From positions 124,001-188,000 of the forward strand of contig NZ_RXOL01000002.1 of NCBI RefSeq assembly GCF_004004515.1: 64,000 nt of DNA, read 5' to 3'. Positions 15,543 through 24,588 of the stretch are shown here, piece by piece. The translations under genes and the position numbers were made by a program. The notes beneath the pieces were generated by a model. It searched no databases. It saw nothing but the letters and a program-made list of their open reading frames with translations, and was not told the origin of the DNA. Source of the DNA: Croceicoccus ponticola (lineage in GTDB: Bacteria > Pseudomonadota > Alphaproteobacteria > Sphingomonadales > Sphingomonadaceae). The first letter of the stretch is position 1, and each line of letters begins with the position of its first letter.

Positions 15543-16553
15543 ATGGAATTTCTCTTCACGGACTGGCTCGGCACCCCTGTTTGGTTCTGGCTGTCCTTTT
15601 TGGGCATCGTCGCCGCATTGACGGCTTTCGACCTTGGCATCCTGCACAAGGAAGACCGTGAGATGGGCATCGGCGAATCGCTGAAACTCACTGCGTTCTA
15701 CATCACCATCGCCCTATTGTTCGGGGCGTGGGTCTGGCACGCCAAGGGCGGCGAGGCCGGGATGCAGTATTTCACCGGATTCTTCATCGAAAAGGCGCTG
15801 TCGATCGACAACGTCTTTGTCATCAGCCTGATCTTCACGTTCTTCGCGATCCCGGCGAAATACCAGTATCGCGCGCTGCTGTGGGGCATCATGGCGGTGA
15901 TCGTGCTGCGCGGCCTGATGATCGCAGGCGGCGCGGCGCTGGTTCAGGAAGCGTACTGGGTGCTGTACATCTTTGCCGCGTTCCTCGTGTTCACCGGCAT
16001 CAAGATGTTTTTCACTTCGGACCACGATCCCGACATCGGCAACAATCCGGTCGTCCGCTGGATCAGCCGCCACATGCGGGTGACAAAGGAACTGCACGGC
16101 CAGCATTTCTTCGTCAAAGTGCCCGACACGGAAGGTGCGAGCACGGCTACGGGCAAAATGGTCACCGCGGCGACGCCGTTGTTCCTTGCGCTGGTGGTCA
16201 TTAACCTTGCCGATCTGGTCTTCGCGGTCGATTCGGTGCCGGCGATCTTTGCGATCACCACCGACACCTTCATCGTCTATACTTCTAACATCATGGCCAT
16301 CCTTGGCCTGCGCGCGCTCTATTTCGCGCTGGCAGCGATGATCGACCGTTTTACCTACCTGAAGTATGCGTTGGCGGCGGTGCTGGTGTTCATCGGCAGC
16401 AAGATCTTTGTCGCGGACTTCGTGCTGGGCGGGGACAAGTTTCCGCCGGTGCTGAGCCTTGGCGTAACGTTCGCGCTGATCGCGGGCGGCGTCGGCTATT
16501 CGCTGTGGAAGACGCGCGGCAATAGCGTCGCGCCCGTCAGAACTGGCGGATAA
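15543..16553 (+). CDS. TerC-family integral membrane protein (Alx-like)
   Basis: A 336-residue polytopic inner-membrane protein with about nine hydrophobic helices. Family hallmarks are the acidic intramembrane motifs GFFIEKALSIDNVFV (near residue 80) and LADLVFAVDSVPAIFAIT (near residue 225). TerC/Alx proteins are linked to tellurite resistance in plasmid contexts and to manganese export and metallation of secreted proteins in E. coli and Bacillus; the long form here resembles Alx. A strong Shine-Dalgarno (GGAGGAA) precedes ATG 15543. Its last 17 bases overlap the 3' end of convergently transcribed recQ. Confidence 0.93.
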   Translation: MEFLFTDWLGTPVWFWLSFLGIVAALTAFDLGILHKEDREMGIGESLKLTAFYITIALLFGAWVWHAKGGEAGMQYFTGFFIEKALSIDNVFVISLIFTFFAIPAKYQYRALLWGIMAVIVLRGLMIAGGAALVQEAYWVLYIFAAFLVFTGIKMFFTSDHDPDIGNNPVVRWISRHMRVTKELHGQHFFVKVPDTEGASTATGKMVTAATPLFLALVVINLADLVFAVDSVPAIFAITTDTFIVYTSNIMAILGLRALYFALAAMIDRFTYLKYALAAVLVFIGSKIFVADFVLGGDKFPPVLSLGVTFALIAGGVGYSLWKTRGNSVAPVRTGG

Positions 16554-18411
16554 CCTCGAGAAACTTTTCGGCATAGGCGTCGAGCTTGCTCGCGCCTATG
16601 CCGGGAAGGTCCGCCATCGCCGCCCGACTTTGCGGACGGAACCCGGCCATGTCGCGCAGCACCGAATCGTGGAACACGACATAGGGCGGCACCCCGTTTT
16701 CCCGCGCTAGGTCGCGGCGCAACGCGCGCAGTGCATCGAAAAGCGGATCGCCCACGGGGTTGAGCGCCTGCGACCCGCCCCGCGTTACGCCCTTGCGGCC
16801 ACGCTCCCGCTCACGCTTGGGCGGAATGACGAGATCGAGCGGCAGCTCGCCCTTCAGATATCCGCGCGCCTCTGGGCCCAGCATCAGGCCGCCGTGTTCG
16901 GTCGGCAATAAGGCCCCGCGCACGAGCAAGGCCCGCTGAACCGGTTTCAGCAAGGCTGCCTCTTCGCCGTCGACGATGCCGAACACGGACAGGGTGTCAT
17001 GGCCCTGGCTGCTGGCCCGTTCGCTGGACTGGCCGGTCAGGATGCTTTCGACGTACCCTGCGCCGAACATCTGCCGCGTGCGAGCGACAGCGGACAGGTA
17101 TTTCTGCGCGGTCACGGTCGCATCCAGCGCCTTGGGCGGTTCCAGACAGTTGTCGCAGTTGCCGCAGGTTTCGGGCGGCGTTTCGCCGAAATGGCGCAGG
17201 AGGATCGCACGGCGACAGCCCGCCGTTTCTACCAGCGCGCCCAGCGCGGACAATCGCGTGCGTTCGCCCTGCTGGCGCGTCTCATCCACCTCCTGAACCC
17301 GCATTCGGGCGCGGGCGAAATCGTCTGCGCCCCAGAACAGGTGCGCGCTGGCCGGATCGCCGTCACGCCCCGCGCGTCCGGTTTCCTGATAATAGCCCTC
17401 GATCGATTTGGGCAGGCCTGCATGGGCCACGAACCGCACGTCGGGCTTGTCGATCCCCATGCCGAAGGCGACGGTCGCGCACATGACCATGTCCTCGCTC
17501 CCCACAAAGGCGGACTGGTTGGCGGCACGCACATCGGGGGCCAGCCCCGCGTGATAGGCGCGCACCTCGCGCTTCCCGTCGGACAGCGCTTCGGCCAGCC
17601 GCTCGGTCGCAGCACGGGTCTGGGCATAGACGATGCCGGGGCCGGGGTTGGCGGCAAGCAACCGGCGCAGTTGCTGGGTCAGTCCATCGCGCGTGCCGAT
17701 GGCATAGCGAATGTTCGGACGGTCGAACCCGGCAACGATCATGCCCTCTTCGGGAATGCCGAGCTGGGTCAGAATGTCGGCGCGGGTATGGGCATCGGCC
17801 GTCGCCGTCAGCGCCAGCCTCGGCAGCTGCGGGAACTGGTCCATCAACGGGCGCAACAGGCGATAGTCGGGGCGGAAATCGTGCCCCCACTCCGAAACGC
17901 AGTGGGCTTCGTCGATGGCGAACAGCGATATGCGGCACTGCGACAGCAGCTCGCGGAAATGCGATTGGCTGGCGCGTTCGGGTGCGACGTAGAGCAGGTC
18001 CAGATCACCAGCCCGGAGCCTCGCAACCGTTTCGGCGCGGTTTTCGTCGACGCTCGTCAATGTGGCGGCACGAATGCCGTTGGCCTCTGCACTGCGCAGC
18101 TGATCGTGCATCAACGCGATCAGCGGGCTGATGACGATGCACGTGCCGTCCAGCATCGTCGCGGGCAGCTGATAGGTCAGCGATTTGCCCGCACCCGTCG
18201 GCATCACCGCAAGCGTCGATTGTCCAGCAAGAACCCGGTCGATCACATTGCGTTGAACCCCGCGAAAAGCGCGAAAGCCGAACAGGGCGTGAAGGCGTTG
18301 CAGCGCCAGGTCGTCGCCCGATTCCAGCGCACGCGAAGACATGTCGGTCAGGTCGGTTCGGCCCGTATCGTCAACGGGATCGATCAGGTTCTGGCGCGAC
18401 GCATCCGACAT
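16537..18411 (-). CDS. recQ: ATP-dependent DNA helicase RecQ
   Basis: A 3'-5' DNA helicase of recombination repair. Motifs in order: a RecQ-type Q-motif region (LFGFRAFRGVQRNVID), Walker A MPTGAGKSLTYQLPA, FAIDEAHCVSEWGHDFRPDY (DEAH box plus aromatic-rich loop), ALTATAD, and GRAGRDGDP in helicase motif VI. These are followed by a cysteine zinc module (CGNCDNC), a winged-helix RQC region and a C-terminal HRDC domain (FDALRALRRDLARENGVPPYVVFHD). I placed the start at ATG 18411 (MSDASRQNL, 624 residues); ATG 18342 (601 residues, closest to E. coli) or ATG 18423 are alternatives, and the frame is open further upstream to 18540. None has a strong Shine-Dalgarno. Convergent with the terC-like gene. 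Confidence 0.94.
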   Translation of the reverse strand: MSDASRQNLIDPVDDTGRTDLTDMSSRALESGDDLALQRLHALFGFRAFRGVQRNVIDRVLAGQSTLAVMPTGAGKSLTYQLPATMLDGTCIVISPLIALMHDQLRSAEANGIRAATLTSVDENRAETVARLRAGDLDLLYVAPERASQSHFRELLSQCRISLFAIDEAHCVSEWGHDFRPDYRLLRPLMDQFPQLPRLALTATADAHTRADILTQLGIPEEGMIVAGFDRPNIRYAIGTRDGLTQQLRRLLAANPGPGIVYAQTRAATERLAEALSDGKREVRAYHAGLAPDVRAANQSAFVGSEDMVMCATVAFGMGIDKPDVRFVAHAGLPKSIEGYYQETGRAGRDGDPASAHLFWGADDFARARMRVQEVDETRQQGERTRLSALGALVETAGCRRAILLRHFGETPPETCGNCDNCLEPPKALDATVTAQKYLSAVARTRQMFGAGYVESILTGQSSERASSQGHDTLSVFGIVDGEEAALLKPVQRALLVRGALLPTEHGGLMLGPEARGYLKGELPLDLVIPPKRERERGRKGVTRGGSQALNPVGDPLFDALRALRRDLARENGVPPYVVFHDSVLRDMAGFRPQSRAAMADLPGIGASKLDAYAEKFLEVIRQF

Positions 18412-18752
18412 GCCGCCGGCCATGCCAGATCGCAGCGGGATAAGAAAACCGCTACGGCGCTTCTTACCGGGAAAGGCGGTGGATACCCCGCCGAATCCCA
18501 TGCAAGGCCGTGCTGCCACGTGAAATGGCCGTAGTGACAAACTTGTGACAATGTGCCTGAAAACGGTTGATGCCCATGCCGCAACAGCGTGGCAGGCGCG
18601 CTGAAAAACGGCGCCGTCGTCAACTCATCGCCTGTTCATGTCGGCACGATATCAATCGCACCAGTAACTTGGATGGCATGAATTGGACTAAACGATCCGG
18701 ACTGCTTGGTGGTATCTTTAGCATTTGACACACTTCATACCGCACGACTTGG

Positions 18753-18774
18753 CGGGACCGGTCCCGTCATTTTT
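18753..18774 (+). terminator. Palindrome followed by T-run, terminator-like
   Basis: CGGGACCGGTCCCG is a perfect 14-bp palindrome; as RNA it gives a 5-bp stem with a CCGG loop, followed by TCATTTTTGC. It could terminate an upstream short transcript or be a protein-binding operator for the polysaccharide operon. Confidence 0.4.
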
Positions 18775-18851
18775 GCTGCAAGTGCGAAAAGTTGTGGGCA
18801 AGAGGACACACATCGGGGATTAAATGGCTGCTATCTGTCATACTGAGGTTG

Positions 18852-18891
18852 AAATTAACGGCGGTTTTGACTTGGACACGTCAAATTAACG
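18852..18891. promoter_or_regulatory. Direct and inverted repeats, candidate operator of the polysaccharide operon
   Basis: AAATTAACG occurs at 18852-18860 and again at 18883-18891. Between them TTTGAC (18866-18871) and GTCAAA (18880-18885) form an inverted repeat with an 8-base spacer. The block lies about 110 bp upstream of the first gene of the locus. Repeat geometry of this kind suits a dimeric DNA-binding regulator; the regulator is unknown. Confidence 0.35.
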
Positions 18892-19002
18892 ATGTCGTGA
18901 GACGGGAGACCTGCTCACTGGTGGACATGGCCTGAGACAAGGTCGTCCTGCTTTTGAAGTAATGGCATCTGCAACCGAAACACGAGGGCAACTGGTAAAG
19001 TC

Positions 19003-21507
19003 GTGAATGCAGTGAGCATCACCCCGATCGGCACTTGCAGGATCAATACCCCGCTCCGGCGCGCGATCGATCACTATCCCGTCGTTCTGGATGCCGATCT
19101 CGTGTACGGCTTTTCGCACACCAGTGACGAAGCCCTGCAGCAGATCCGCTTCATCCAGGGTGAAAAGCGGTTCGACGAACGCTCGGCCGATTGCCTGTTT
19201 CGCGCAGCGCAAGTGCCAGCCGTGTTGTCGGGCGCGAATGTCGGCCCGACCGACGGTTCCGCCCCGCAGCCAGCCGATCTCTATATCGTCGAGATCAGCT
19301 CGGCCAAGAAGATCACCGCGCTCGGCGATTCCCTGCAGATCAATTACCTTTATCGGGCATTCCCGTCGGTATTCTCGCAGCCCGGCACGATCACGAAGTT
19401 CTGGTCGCTGGCCAAGCATGTGGAGCGCGATGCGTTCCTGACCTTCCTTGGCTCGCTGCCTGCATTCCGCGCGCTGGATGACGCTGCGCGCGCCTTGCTA
19501 TCGGACGTGCGGCTGGTCATTCAGGACGGCGTCGCGATCGCAGCGGACATGCGCGACATCGTCGACCGGCTGGGCGCCGACCGGGTCCTGTTCGTGACCC
19601 ACGTAAATGCCATTACCGACGAAAACCGGGTCATCGCCGGACGCGACCGGATCATAAAGGCAGTGAAGCAGGCGGCGACCGAACTTGGCGTGCCCTGTTA
19701 TGATCCGACCGATGCGATGCTGACCGTCGGGCAGGAAGTCGCCATGGAAAAGGGCGGTGCGGACCTGACGCATTACACGCTCGCCTTTTCCGATCTCGTC
19801 TTTCTCGACATCTACAAGCAATTCCTTGCCCCCCGGTTCGGCGATCGCGTTGCGGTCGATGTGGCGGCCATTGCGGCCCAGATCGACGAAGAGGTCGTCG
19901 CAGGGCGCATCGGGCGGCTGCTCGACCATCATCCAAGGCTGGCCGAGGCCGAGCTTTCCGTCGCGCTGCGCCGGATGCCCAACGCGCACTCGCTGCTCGA
20001 AATGCGCGGACGCCTGTTGTTCGCGCGAGAACGTTTTGACGAAGCGCGGGAAATTCTGGCCTCTCTCGATGCGCAGAACGCACTTTCGAGCAGCGGGCGG
20101 CGCGAATTGCTCGACATCAGCGTCCGCCAACAGGATTGGCAGACGGCCAAAACCCTGTTCGAAGCGCTGATCGGAGAAGAGTACGAGGATCGCGAGGTCT
20201 TTCTGCTCGGCGCGCGCGCATATGAACAGCTGGGCGAGACGAAAGCCGCCATCGACAATTACATTCGCGCGTTCCAGGCCAATCTCGACAATACCGAACT
20301 AGCGCTTCGTGCGCTGGAACTTCTGGCGCAAACCGGTGACAAGGCGCGCGCCGGCAGCCTGCGGCAGCAAGTGGTCGATGCGGCCATCGCAGGCCGGATC
20401 GACGCCGAAGCCTTGCGCGAATGGGCGCTGCGCCACCGCGATGCCAAAGTGTTGGCGGGCGTTCGCGCGCTCGACGCATCGGGAAATTTTGCCAAGACTT
20501 GCGAAGTGACCGACCAGCTGATCGAGTTCGGCGATGCCGATGCGGCTGCGGCAGCGTTTGCCGATGTCGTAGCGCTGGCCGGGACCGACGCCGACTCGCG
20601 ACGCGATGCCGAACGCATCTCCAACCGCCTGTACGACTGGGCTGAGGCAGAGGCGTTGGCTGGCAACCATGGGCCGGCATATGTGTTGAGCGAGGCAAGC
20701 GCGGTGCATGGCGGCAGGCCCGTCAGCGCTGCGTGCCGCGATTCCCGCGAATCCTTTGCGGCTCGTATCGAAGCGGCGAGCGCGGCGCTCGATTATCCCG
20801 CCATCGCCGCGCTCGCCGGCAGCGCGCCCGCACTGGTGCATTCCCGCGAACGATTGACCCTGATCTGGGGCGCCGCTCTTCAAAAGCTGGGCCTTTGCGA
20901 ACAGGCCGTCGAAGTGCTGGCCGATGGATATCACCTGCGCCCCGACGATATCGACCTGCTGCGCATGTACGCGCGGGTCGCTGCCATTGGCGGGCGCTAC
21001 GACCTTGCGCTTCCGCTGTTCCGCAAGTTGCGCGCATCGGGCGAGCCGGCGCGACGTTACGATGCGGAGATCGAGCGGTTTTTCGGCAACGTCGAGCCGC
21101 GCGCGCTCAAGATGATCGGCAAGTTTGCCGACGCGGGCGAACACGACCGGGCCTTTGCGATCTACAACGATCTTGGCGAATGGGTCGAAGATCGCGAATC
21201 CCTGCACAAGGCGGGGGGCAAGATGGCGCGGGCCTTGTGGCTGGAGGTGCGGCAGCTTGCAGCGAATGCCGGACTTGAAAACGAAGTCGAGGCGAAGCTG
21301 AGGCGCATACTGGCAATCGATCCCGATCATGTCAGGGCCATCCGGCAATTGGGTAAATTGCTGATGGAACAAAATCGATTTCGGGAGGCAAAGACTTATT
21401 GGCTGAGTGCGATGGCGCTCGATCCTTCGAACGTAGCGGATATGCGCAATTCGCGCCGATGTTCAATGATGATGGACAAGATGTCGATCGAGGCAGCGAT
21501 CGCGTGA
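19003..21507 (+). CDS. SGNH/GSCFA-like N-terminal domain fused to TPR repeats, polysaccharide locus protein
   Basis: An 834-residue cytoplasmic-looking protein opening the polysaccharide locus. The N-terminal 290 residues contain ITPIGTCRINTPLRRA (G10-T-C12), LYIVEISSAKK, VLFVTHVNAITDENR and GADLTHYT (Asp254-x-x-His257). This order fits an SGNH/GSCFA-type fold in which a DxxH pair closes the active site, although the usual Ser is Thr here. From about residue 300 onward the protein is alpha-helical with TPR-like units (for example LLEMRGRLLFARERFDEAREILASL, split over the repeat period, and VFLLGARAYEQLGETKAAIDNYIRA). No signal peptide or membrane helix is seen. Start is GTG at 19003; GTG 19012 is possible. 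Function unproven: a sugar-modifying enzyme or scaffold for the export machinery are the main options. Confidence 0.6.
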   Translation: MNAVSITPIGTCRINTPLRRAIDHYPVVLDADLVYGFSHTSDEALQQIRFIQGEKRFDERSADCLFRAAQVPAVLSGANVGPTDGSAPQPADLYIVEISSAKKITALGDSLQINYLYRAFPSVFSQPGTITKFWSLAKHVERDAFLTFLGSLPAFRALDDAARALLSDVRLVIQDGVAIAADMRDIVDRLGADRVLFVTHVNAITDENRVIAGRDRIIKAVKQAATELGVPCYDPTDAMLTVGQEVAMEKGGADLTHYTLAFSDLVFLDIYKQFLAPRFGDRVAVDVAAIAAQIDEEVVAGRIGRLLDHHPRLAEAELSVALRRMPNAHSLLEMRGRLLFARERFDEAREILASLDAQNALSSSGRRELLDISVRQQDWQTAKTLFEALIGEEYEDREVFLLGARAYEQLGETKAAIDNYIRAFQANLDNTELALRALELLAQTGDKARAGSLRQQVVDAAIAGRIDAEALREWALRHRDAKVLAGVRALDASGNFAKTCEVTDQLIEFGDADAAAAAFADVVALAGTDADSRRDAERISNRLYDWAEAEALAGNHGPAYVLSEASAVHGGRPVSAACRDSRESFAARIEAASAALDYPAIAALAGSAPALVHSRERLTLIWGAALQKLGLCEQAVEVLADGYHLRPDDIDLLRMYARVAAIGGRYDLALPLFRKLRASGEPARRYDAEIERFFGNVEPRALKMIGKFADAGEHDRAFAIYNDLGEWVEDRESLHKAGGKMARALWLEVRQLAANAGLENEVEAKLRRILAIDPDHVRAIRQLGKLLMEQNRFREAKTYWLSAMALDPSNVADMRNSRRCSMMMDKMSIEAAIA

Positions 21508-21556
21508 TCAACGCGGTCCGGGCTCGACGTAAAGGAATTCAGGTAGGGAAACGCTA

Positions 21557-23497
21557 ATGTTCGAACAACAGATCACAGCAGCGCAGGGCATGCCTGACGC
21601 GGCGCCGTGCTGGCCCGATTTCGAAAGCATATTCGCGGCCGCGGCTCATCTGGAAGCGATCGAGGACGACGAGACGTTCGAAGTGCAATGGCGCAGCTGC
21701 CTCGCCAGTTTCGCCGACGACGACATCGTCTGGCAGGAATTGCCCCGCAGGCTCAGCCGTCGCCAGCAGTTCGACGAGGCGGTGGAAGCCATCAACGCTC
21801 GCGACTTCGGGCACGAAACCAATCGCGCGCGGCAATTGCTGAAGGCCGACCTGTTGCACGCGGCGCGTGCCCATGCCCAGTCCAACGCCATCTTCGACCG
21901 GCTCGTCACCCGCTTCCCCGAAGATCAGGACTTGCGGCTGACATATGCCAAGCGCCTGCTGCTCGACGGAATGCTGGTAAAGGCGCGCCGCGTGGTCGAA
22001 CCGGTGGAAGACAGCTTTCCCTGGGATACGCAGGCACGCGAATTTTCCGAACACACGAAGGCACTTGTCTCGATCCTCGTGGCGCGCGAAGGCCGCCCCC
22101 TGTCCGAGGATGAAGACGCCCGCATCCTGGCGATGAAGCACGCGATCCTGCGCTTTCGCGACCGTCAGGTTCGGCCCAACCTCGCGCGCGGACTGGGCAA
22201 GGTGGCGCTCATCACCGGGAGCCTCGGCCCCGGCGGCGCGGAACGGCAGATCTCGCGCCTTGCCATAGAACTGGAAAAGGCACGCCGCAGCGGGCGAACC
22301 GTGGGCGGGGTCGAGATCTCGGAAGAGGTCGAACTTGTCGTGCGGTCGCACGGACCCGAACGGCGGAACGACTTTTTCCTGCCCGATGTGCTCGCCAACG
22401 ATGTCACGATCCATGAACTCAACAACTTCAAGCCGATGTCGGCCCGCAAGATCGGGGTGACCGATCCCGAACTGGCCACGCTGCTGTCATACCTGCCGCC
22501 GGCAGCCAATTACGGCGTCAAGCGGCTGACCCCCTACCTTCAGGAAAAGCACGTCGACGTCGTGTCGGCATGGCAGGACGGGGCTTGCCTGTTCGCCGGG
22601 ATCGGCGCGCTTATCGCCGGTGTGCCTCAAATCCAGCTGGTCATGCGCGGCCTTCCGCCCAGCGTCCGCCGCCACCTTTATCGCCCCGAATACGATGTGT
22701 TCTACAAGGCGATGGCACAGATTCCGGGCGTCCACTTCCTCAGCAACAGCAAGGCCGCGGCCGATGTCTATTGCGACTGGCTGGACCTTCCGCGCGAACG
22801 TTTCCAGATCTTCTACAACGGCGTCGAGCCGATGGCCGCGGACGGGAACGAAGAAGCCCAGCGCATGTGGGAGGAATTCGAAGCCCGCACCGAAGGGGCG
22901 AGGCACACCATCGGCGGCGTATTCCGGTTCGAAACCGACAAGCAGCCCAACGTCTGGATCCGCGCCGCGGCCCGGTATTACAAGCAGCACCCCGACGCCC
23001 GTTTCATCGCGGTGGGCGGTGGCCGGCTGTTCGAATCGGGCAAGAAGCTGGCTGAAACGCTGGGCGTTGCGCATCGCATCCTGTTCACCGACCGGTCGAG
23101 CACCGTCGGATTCTGGATGACCAAGATGGACGTGCTCCAACTGTTTTCGCGCTACGAGGGTCTGCCTAACGTCTTGATCGAGGCGCAGTACATGGGCCTG
23201 CGCGTCGTTTCGACGCCGGCTGGCGGCGCATCGGAATGCATCATCAGCGGCAAGACCGGCTATGTGCTGTCCTGCAACGAAAAGCCCGATGTGAAGGAAA
23301 TCGTGCGGTACACGAACGAACTTCTGGAGATGCCGGGTCAGCAGGAGCTGTTCGCCGAAGGTGGCGAGGGGCGCACTTTCCTCGATACGAATTTCTCGGT
23401 GCCAAAAATGCTGGGTGATTTCGCGAACATAGCCGTTGATCGTTCGATCCCGGCGTTGGATGATGGCGAAATGCTTCGCGGCTCTGCGGCCGCCTGA
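21557..23497 (+). CDS. Glycosyltransferase (GT4-like) with N-terminal TPR-like region
   Basis: A 646-residue protein with two parts. Residues 1 to about 200 are helical and TPR-like. From about residue 212 a GT-B glycosyltransferase begins with VALITGSLGPGGAERQISRLA, the typical nucleotide-sugar-transferase start of GT4 enzymes. The C-terminal donor-binding lobe shows GGVFRFETDKQPNVWIRAAA, FIAVGGGRLFE and the acidic ExxxxxE region DVLQLFSRYEGLPNVLIEAQYMGLRVVSTPAGG. It probably adds a sugar to the growing capsular polymer on the cytoplasmic face. AGGTAGGGA precedes the ATG at 21557; it is 49 bp behind the first gene of the locus. Confidence 0.85.
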   Translation: MFEQQITAAQGMPDAAPCWPDFESIFAAAAHLEAIEDDETFEVQWRSCLASFADDDIVWQELPRRLSRRQQFDEAVEAINARDFGHETNRARQLLKADLLHAARAHAQSNAIFDRLVTRFPEDQDLRLTYAKRLLLDGMLVKARRVVEPVEDSFPWDTQAREFSEHTKALVSILVAREGRPLSEDEDARILAMKHAILRFRDRQVRPNLARGLGKVALITGSLGPGGAERQISRLAIELEKARRSGRTVGGVEISEEVELVVRSHGPERRNDFFLPDVLANDVTIHELNNFKPMSARKIGVTDPELATLLSYLPPAANYGVKRLTPYLQEKHVDVVSAWQDGACLFAGIGALIAGVPQIQLVMRGLPPSVRRHLYRPEYDVFYKAMAQIPGVHFLSNSKAAADVYCDWLDLPRERFQIFYNGVEPMAADGNEEAQRMWEEFEARTEGARHTIGGVFRFETDKQPNVWIRAAARYYKQHPDARFIAVGGGRLFESGKKLAETLGVAHRILFTDRSSTVGFWMTKMDVLQLFSRYEGLPNVLIEAQYMGLRVVSTPAGGASECIISGKTGYVLSCNEKPDVKEIVRYTNELLEMPGQQELFAEGGEGRTFLDTNFSVPKMLGDFANIAVDRSIPALDDGEMLRGSAAA

Positions 23498-23523
23498 AAG
23501 AAAGCGCGGGCACAAGACGCGTC

Positions 23524-24588
23524 ATGATGACCATGAAACATTACGCCTTGCCGGTATGCGCGGCAGCCTTGCTGGCAGGGTGCGCGCTGCCGCGTTCCAG
23601 CCCGACGTACGACGAGGTGAAATCGTCTGCGGAGGACGGACAGATCGAACTGCGGCTCGTCGACGCGGCCAGCGCCCAGTTCGACACCAAGCCGACAGAG
23701 GTCGGTTTCCCCAGTCAATTCCTCGCCGCGCCGGAAATCACCGGAAATGTGCTTGGAGCCGGCGACGTGGTGTCGGTGCGTATCTTCGAAAGCGGCACCC
23801 CGGCGGTCTATGGCAGCTCCGGCGGACAATTGGGCGAACTGGTGGTCGATGACGATGGCCGCCTGTTCATTCCCCACGCAGGAGCCATAAGCCTTGCCGG
23901 GCTGACAGCTTCGCAGGCGCGTTCGAAGATCGCCGCGCGGCTCCGCACGGTGGTGCGCAACCCGCAGGTCGACATCCGCCTCGTCAACAGCCGCAGCAGC
24001 CTTGTCAGCGTTCAGGGCACCGCATCGAACCCGGGTTCGTTTCCGATCGAGCGCGGACGCAGCCACCTCGGCGAACTGGTCGCGCAAACGGTGCAGAAGG
24101 TTGAGCGGCCAGAAATGGTGCGCGTCACGCTTCAGCGCGGCGATCAGGCCGGTTCGATTCGCCTCGCCGATCTGCAGCGCAGCACCGCATTCGACGTCGC
24201 CCTGCGCCCGGGCGATCGTGTGCTGGTCGACACGCTCGACGAAAATGTGATGGTGCTTGGCGGTGCCGGCATCCAGGGGCAAGTGCCGATCGTGCGCAGC
24301 GATTTCAGCCTGCTCGACGTATTGGGCCAAGCCCGCGGGCTGGACGACAACGTCGCCGATCCTAGCGCGGTCTTCGTGATCCGGTTCAACGACGGCGACC
24401 CGATCCCGGTCGTCTATCACTTCGAAATGCAGCGGCCTGAAATCATCGCATTGGCCAGTCGCTTTCCCGTGCATGACAAGGACGCGGTGTTCATTTCGAA
24501 CGCCCCGTTCAAGAACGCGCGCCTGATGATCCAGTCGCTGTCGCAGTCGATTTCCGCCGTCCGCAACGCCGTGATCCTGGCGCAATGA
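23524..24588 (+). CDS. Polysaccharide export outer-membrane lipoprotein (Wza/KpsD-like)
   Basis: A 354-residue OPX-family export protein. A signal peptide ends in the lipobox LLAGC with the acylated Cys at about residue 20-23, depending on which of three close ATG codons (23524, 23527, 23533) is used. The poly-export (PES) domain follows: VLGAGDVVSVRIFE, GELVVDDDGRLFIPHAGAISLAGLT and NPQVDIRLVNSRSSLVSVQGTASNPGSF, then SLBB-like segments (ENVMVLGGAGIQGQVPI). These proteins form the multimeric channel through which capsule or exopolysaccharide crosses the outer membrane. It is directly followed, with a 4-bp ATGA overlap, by the ABC-2 permease gene, indicating translational coupling with the inner-membrane transporter. 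Confidence 0.92.
   Translation: MMTMKHYALPVCAAALLAGCALPRSSPTYDEVKSSAEDGQIELRLVDAASAQFDTKPTEVGFPSQFLAAPEITGNVLGAGDVVSVRIFESGTPAVYGSSGGQLGELVVDDDGRLFIPHAGAISLAGLTASQARSKIAARLRTVVRNPQVDIRLVNSRSSLVSVQGTASNPGSFPIERGRSHLGELVAQTVQKVERPEMVRVTLQRGDQAGSIRLADLQRSTAFDVALRPGDRVLVDTLDENVMVLGGAGIQGQVPIVRSDFSLLDVLGQARGLDDNVADPSAVFVIRFNDGDPIPVVYHFEMQRPEIIALASRFPVHDKDAVFISNAPFKNARLMIQSLSQSISAVRNAVILAQ

Larger units (their letters stand above)
18412..19002. other. About 590-bp spacer between recQ and the polysaccharide locus
   Basis: No credible gene is seen. The right 400 bp are less GC-rich than the surroundings and carry a CGGGACCGGTCCCG palindrome followed by T's (18753-18774), a direct repeat AAATTAACG (18852 and 18883) flanking an inverted repeat TTTGAC/GTCAAA, and a TTGACA hexamer at 18725 without a matching -10. 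Two very short frames (16 and 21 codons near 18678 and 18823) have no supporting ribosome-binding site. The segment most likely holds the recQ promoter on the left and the promoter plus long leader of the polysaccharide operon on the right. Confidence 0.55.

Noticed and set aside
18823-18888. 21-codon frame in the recQ-capsule spacer
   Set aside because: No convincing ribosome-binding site and no recognisable product; it overlaps the repeat block.
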